In this document: positions 58,660 through 64,000 of the stretch, piece by piece
Layout of the letters: each line of letters starts with the position of its first letter
Numbering within the stretch: position 1 is the stretch's first letter
Source of the DNA: Bathymodiolus brooksi
Lineage: Eukaryota > Mollusca > Bivalvia > Mytilida > Modiolidae
Assembly: GCA_963680875.1 (NCBI GenBank)
Contig: OY804580.1
Location: forward strand, 112,967,534-113,031,533
Direction of reading: 5' to 3'
Length of the DNA stretch: 64,000 bases
Made by a program: the position numbers and the translations under genes
The notes under the pieces: generated by a model
What the model was told of the DNA's origin: nothing
Seen by the model: the letters and a program-made list of their open reading frames with translations, nothing else
The model's database searches: none

Positions 58660-61600
58660 AATATAGAGAAATTTGCGACACAATGATATTAAAATAATTC
58701 ATATTCAAATAGCTTACAAATAATTCTTTAGTCTTTTCAGAAATTAACTTTTCTGAATTATATCATGTCCTCTATATATTTGAAGGTATTCCCTAACAAA
58801 CAATGGGTAAACATCAAGCCTTTTAGTTTTTTGCTCTGAAATGTAATATGCCTTATATATCTTATATATTGAAAATCCGATGATTGTAAGAAAATAATAG
58901 CTTTTATCGAATATTTTATAACTGAATTCAAGATGATATAAAGCTATATCATTTTCTATTCCAATTTTTTTAACAATTCTTTTATTTTCCTAAAGTAGTG
59001 ACTATAGTCTTCCACTATATTACATAAATTGCATAAACTGTTTTTCATGATTTTCCATTTTAAAAGTAGCTTTTTGGTAGGAATAATGAAATGTAATAAT
59101 TTCCATCTGAAAACCTTTAACTTATTTTCACTTAAATAATTAAACATAAAATAACATACTGTTTCACATTTTGGTAGTTCTTTTTGTAAATAGGTATTCC
59201 ATGTATTAAAACCAATTGGTTTTGTAAATTTCTCATTGAGAAGCAATTCATAAAAAAAATTATTCTTTAGGATTGAAAATCTATAGGGATTTCCCTTAAT
59301 TAATACATATTTTTTACAAATATTGACTACACTTTTTTAGGAATTTTCTGTTTTAATTATATCTACCCATTCTTTTGGAATTGCTTTTTTCATGATGGTG
59401 AATTCTGTGATCCAATTGGATTTATTATTCAAACGGTTTAGAATAAAATTGTGTGATATCTCGCCATGTTCATCTAAAATATCATTTACATAAATCAAAT
59501 CACTATTTATCCAATTATTAAACAACAGAGTTTTGTGATCAAACTTGATCAGCTTGTTTCCCCATATAATTTGTTTTCTGACGTCTGCAAAATTTAAGGG
59601 TGTTCTAGTTTGACCACCTTCTATTTTGTTCCAACTTCGAAGTACTTCTCCATAAAATTCAGGAATCTGTTTAGCATATTTGTTAACTGTAATATTATCT
59701 AAATTCTGTGAGAATACTAACCATTGTTTTCCTAATTTTTCAAAATACTTACATAGTATAACTTTCCAATTAACTAATTGATTACTAACAAGTCTACTTA
59801 CCTAAGATGCGTTAAGAGACATAAAGTAACTTTGAATATCGATCATTTTAAGACCCCCAATTCCAAGTTTCCCTTCTACAGTGTTTCGTTTTACTTTATC
59901 AGGTTTATTATTCCAAATAAATTTGAAGCATTTGCTATCTATTTCTTTCCTATGTTTTTCTGGAACAACACAGGCACTAGCCACATATGTAAATATTGGA
60001 AAAATAAAAGATTTGATTATCAAAATTTTCCCTAAGATTGTTAAGTTTATTTTTGACCATAAAAGTAATAAATTATTCATTTTTTCTATTTTATTTTCCC
60101 AATTTAATTTTTCACATTCTTCTTTATCATGTCCAAAATATATCCCTACAAATGAATTATTAAAACCAAAACGTTTTAAAGTTAACAACATAAAATCCCA
60201 TTCTAATGAATCGAAAGCTTTTTTAAAATCTATAAAGACCAGAGAACCCTCTATTTTGCAGATGTGTGCATAATCTATTATATCCTGTATCTGTCGTAAA
60301 TTAAACCCTATACATCTGTTTTTAATATAACCTGTTTGGTCTTCATTAATTAATTTGCTTAATATCTTTTTCAAACGTTGAGCTAGCACATGAGATAATA
60401 TTTTCAAATCTACATTTAAAAGCGATATTGGTCTAAAATTATCCAATAATAACGGATCCCCCTTTTTAAACAGCAATGCCAGTACACTTGAACGCTGTGA
60501 ATATGTCAACAGATTTTCATTATAACCTTCATTATAGGTTTTAATAAGAAAATATTTAAGTTTATTCCAAAAGGTTCTGTACAATTCAACAGAAAGACCA
60601 TCTAACCCAGGAGATTTATTTAATTTCATTTCATTTACTGCATCAGAACATTCTGTAACTGTTATCTCACGTCACAAATAGATTTGTCTTTTTCACTCAA
60701 TGTCTTTTCTAGTTTAGTTTCAAAAATATACTTTTGTTACATATGTTTATTTGGTTTATTGGAGGAGTATAATTTTTCGTAATAAGTTTTAATTATTTCT
60801 AATATTTCACCTTGTTTTGATGCTATATCATTATTCTCGTTTTTTATCTTATTTATTGACTTTTTAACTTGTCTTTTCTTTTCCAGTCCCAAAAAGTATG
60901 AATTATTTTTTTTCACCTAATTCAACCCACTGTTCCCGTGCCCTTACTTGTGCCCCCGTTGCTTTTTCCTGATAGATTTTTTCTAATTTTATTTCTAAAA
61001 GATTGATATGGTCGTTTAAATTGTTGTCTTCAACATTCATACTATTGCGTTTCGGTAGCTTTGCATTAAGTTCCTTTTCTAAAGACCTTCGCTCTTGTCT
61101 ATTAAGCTTAGATTTATTTTTACAGTACATAATAGTATGATCACGTATTTCTATTTTTAAAACATCCCACACAGGTCTACTATCAATTTGGTTGTTCTTA
61201 CTATTTTCAATATGTTTATCAATTAAGTGGTTAATAAAAGTTTGATATTCTAGTTCCTGTAAAATAGAATTGTTTATTTTCCAAAAGCCACGACCCTTTT
61301 CTTGTACCCCGGATCGCAATTTTAGAAACACACTCAGATGATCTGTTGATTGTATAAATGCAGGTTAAATTTTACATGATTCAACAAGCATACGAAAGTC
61401 CATCCCTATGAATATCATATCTATTCTTCTGGCTTGAGATTTATCTTTTCTTCGCCATGTAAACTGCTGTACATTTTCATTTAAATCTCTCCAAATATCT
61501 GTTAATTTGTTACTTTTTATTAGAGTTTTAAGACTACTTACCTGTTGCGGTTTTGTATTTTTGCGACTTGCTCTTTTTCTATCAGTTTGGTTCATTGTTT

Positions 61601-61930
61601 CATTGAAGTCCCTCCCTAATATTGGTATCCCAGTCCCGTATACTTTCAAAATTGAGCCTACCTTTTTGAAAAATGCATTTCTTGCAGTTTTACAATTAGG
61701 TGCATAAATACAGACTAATGTAAAAATTGTATCATCGATTTGAATATTTATCAACAACAATCATCCCATTTATCTAGTATAGCAAAATTCAATGATTTAT
61801 TTAAAAGTATAGAAGCCCCCCTACTAGCAGATGTGCCGTGACTACGTACTATTATCTACAGTGTGAAAGATACTTTTAAATTAAATATACTCTAATTTTG
61901 ATTCATTGAAGATAGTATTTTTAACATGGT
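58560..61930 (-). pseudogene. L1/Tx1-like LINE, ORF2 with frame breaks and an internal RT deletion
   Basis: Minus strand, 5' to 3': an endonuclease (APE-type) part at about 61,920-61,365 with an LGRDFNETM block and RIDMIFIG, start missing; a linker (61,331-60,903) with GFWKINNSIL; an RT part (60,629-59,802) with NKSPGLDGLSVELY, NFRPISLLNVDLKI and motif A FIDFKKAFDSLEW. The frame then jumps at about 60,145-60,155 to IYFGHDKEECEKLNWEN, so the segment holding the YADD/FADD catalytic motif is deleted in frame. The C-terminal part (59,800-58,680) has IYVNDILDEHGE, KKAIPKEW and a CNLC...H knuckle. Stops and frameshifts separate the pieces. No intact ORF1 precedes it. Confidence 0.85.
58620..58654. 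repeat. (TA)n microsatellite
   Basis: Perfect TA tract near the LINE's 3' end, close to T-runs at 58,524-58,552 on the plus strand that read as an A-rich tail on the LINE's strand. Several LINE and SINE ends in this window abut TA tracts. Confidence 0.9.
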
Positions 61931-63470
61931 TAGTCACAGCGACCCACACTACCTGTCTCTAACGCGACCAGTTACCTGGATTTTTACCTGTCGTGAGTGA
62001 GCCTATACAAGGTGGGGATAACCAAAACAACATTCCATAGATAATAGTGTTTTATTTCAAAATGTGTAGATTTGGATATACTTTGCGAACAAAATGTGAA
62101 TTTGATGATTTTTCGAAGTGATTTTATTTAAATTTGTATATACCGATTTATTATTTTTATATTAACAAGTGTGGACATAGAAATGTGCTGTCCAAAAGGC
62201 AAGTGTGGATGTCAATATTTCATATTATTAACTTTTAAAAACAAATCATGGACACAGGGGTCCTGGATTTTTTTTAATAAAAAACTAATCCTGGATTATT
62301 ATTTTTGCTTAAAGTCCGGTCCTGTGTTTTTATTTCAAATTTTCATCATAGCCCCCTCCCCCTCCCAAGGGATATAAAATTGTATCATTAATAATAAATT
62401 AATAAATAATAAATTCAGATTTTCTATTTAAAATGAATCTCATTTACAAAACCACTGATATTGTTCAATTTTTAACGCTGATTTAAGCTTTAGTTGCAAC
62501 CAATTTTTATTTTTTCTCTTTAAACTGTCGAAGCATAACATTTATTTAACCGTATGGTCCGCAAATTTTTATTAAAAAAAGGACCATAAAGGGCTACGGT
62601 TCCGCAGCTACTTTTTACCATGCGGAGTCAGTGTTTTAAATCGGTCATCCAATCAGGACGCTCATTATTCTTGTCCAAGATAAAAAAAAATTATATCCTA
62701 GCATTACCTGTGGGTGTTTCCCCACTTCAACTCGTAAATTCGCATAGAAATCGGAGATCTTTCGTCATAAAACTTCACACATGGTTTTGTCTATCATATT
62801 TCTTGAAGACAAACATAAAATGTTATTTCATTTATCAATATTGTATGAGTATCAACAGTTTTTTCAACACTGTATCTGTTTCTCTATACAGCCGCCCGAT
62901 TACAGTGACCAGTGACCCAGATTAGCGCCTTCCACCAGTTTTTTCATAATAATGTTGTTTAACAAGGCTCGTCTATGTGCCTGTATTTTATTATTTTGCA
63001 TACTTCTGTTATGTTTCTAAATGATTTCCATATTAATTGTTTGAAAAAATCACAAAACAACACGTGTGTTTGTGATGCATTAAGGCCTACTGTTACATTT
63101 GTTCTCCGTGTGTAGCTATAAATAACACGGGGGGAAACCAACCGAGTACATATTCACTAAATGAAGTGTAAACACAGAACACGTTTTGTATTGTTAACAT
63201 GCTTATATATGTTTGCATAAAGCTGTTGCACCATGTCAATGTGCAATATGTTGCAGCTAATAATATATTAACATTTTTGCAGCATAAAAACATTGATATA
63301 TCATTTTTTTTCAGCTTCGGAAATAGATATTTATTAACATTTTCTACTTTGATTAATTCCGTTAAAGACATTATTTCTCTCTGTGTAGCTATAAATAGCA
63401 TACGGGAAAACCAGTGGAGTGCATATTCACTAAATAAAATGTAAACATGATACACGATTTCTATTACAAT
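61931..63470. other. Single-copy stretch with a short internal direct duplication
   Basis: No gene supported. Segments at about 63,103-63,182 and 63,380-63,458 are diverged direct repeats (shared TGTAGCTATAAATA, GGGAAAACCA-like and CATATTCACTAAAT blocks). The minus frame at 63,093-63,455 spans both and shows internal similarity because of that, not because of a domain. A long T/A-rich part at 62,380-62,560 shows nothing. Confidence 0.45.
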
Positions 63471-63475
63471 CCGTC

Positions 63476-63965
63476 AAAATTCAGTATGGACAATGCATGG
63501 ACGAGTAATCCGACCTGCGCAAACATGACCTTGGAAATTCCCACTTCAAACAAACATCGTACGTCAGACGCTTTTTAATAGTGATGATTTATTTTATTAA
63601 GCGAAGGACGCTTTTTAATAGTGATGATTTATTTACTGTCCCTGCATGAAATTATGTTTTATTTTATTTTTGTTCACAATTACATTTGGATATTAGATAA
63701 AGTATTTAATATCGATTTTTGTTTGCTTAATTTCGTACACGTATTATTGTTTACTATTTCTTAGTCCACTCATTGAACTCGGGAGGTGTGCGTGTTAAAC
63801 ATGATTTGATTGGATGTTTTTACATGTTCAGTGTGACGTGGTCAATTGCTATCGCCCGATTGGTTTTTCATCGTGACGTACGATGTTTGTTTGAAGTGGA
63901 AATGTCCATGGTCATGTATGCGCAGGTCGGTTTACTCGTCCATGCATTGTCCATACTGAATTTTG
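63476..63965. repeat. Inverted repeat pair bounding a 490-bp segment
   Basis: The sequence at about 63,476-63,556 is the reverse complement of about 63,888-63,965 (shared CAGTATGGACAATGCATGG). The right arm is the segment also found at 4,418-4,532. Inside are two direct copies of GACGCTTTTTAATAGTGATG (63,568 and 63,607). It could be a foldback or MITE-like element, or local inversion debris. Confidence 0.65.
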
Positions 63966-64000
63966 AAGGATTGTAATGTTAATATGCTGATGTATGTTTG

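Noticed and set aside
59881..60273. 130-residue plus-strand ORF
   Set aside because: It is antisense to the LINE reverse transcriptase.
63093..63455. 120-residue minus-strand ORF with internal repeats
   Set aside because: Its internal similarity comes from a direct DNA duplication about 280 bp apart. No domain or start context.

Overview
The window reads as nuclear DNA of an invertebrate animal, most likely a bivalve mollusc and probably a mytilid mussel. The DNA is AT-rich and the genes are split by introns. Much of the sequence is tRNA-derived SINEs, L1/Tx1-like LINE pieces and a DIRS-like retroelement, and several short dispersed modules resemble ones I remember from mussel DNA. The species assignment is inference from memory; no search was run. 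No bacterial features (operons, ribosome binding sites, CRISPR) are present.

The backbone is a tandemly duplicated block carrying two convergent immunoglobulin-superfamily (IgSF) genes. Each full block has a plus-strand gene (signal-peptide exon, one single-exon Ig domain, a second Ig-like domain split over two exons, then one of two possible terminal membrane exons). It also has a minus-strand gene with two complete phase 1-1 Ig exons, a split Ig half-exon and a candidate tail exon. Copy 0 is only a tail (about 1-3,395). Copy 1 runs from about 8,120 to 37,665. Copy 2 runs from about 45,355 to 58,530. A fourth fragment (39,930-41,086) keeps only the 5' flank. The plus-strand gene of copy 1 is open throughout. 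The copy 2 gene is broken by two nonsense codons, one replacing the invariant Ig tryptophan.

Between the two convergent genes of copy 1 lies a 16.2-kb satellite array (14,081-30,263) of about 34.6 units of 467 bp. Each unit contains a tRNA-like sequence with Pol III box A and box B motifs on the minus strand. Diagnostic variants show a higher-order structure: a 7-unit block is duplicated exactly in type order, and a second zone repeats at a 5-unit step. At the equivalent place in copy 2 there is only one copy of the element, in the opposite orientation.

The rest is mostly decayed mobile DNA: a LINE ORF1-like gene with one in-frame stop flanked by about 780-bp direct repeats (3,384-7,058); a truncated DIRS-like element whose RT motif reads LDY where DIRS elements have LDD (41,087-43,235); an SGNH-hydrolase-like ORF with two in-frame stops (44,229-44,831); a hairpin-rich minisatellite (43,487-43,893); and an L1/Tx1-like LINE with an internal deletion removing the RT catalytic motif (58,560-61,930). 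The best candidate for an undescribed system is the convergent IgSF receptor cluster with a lineage-specific Pol III-box satellite amplified between its genes.
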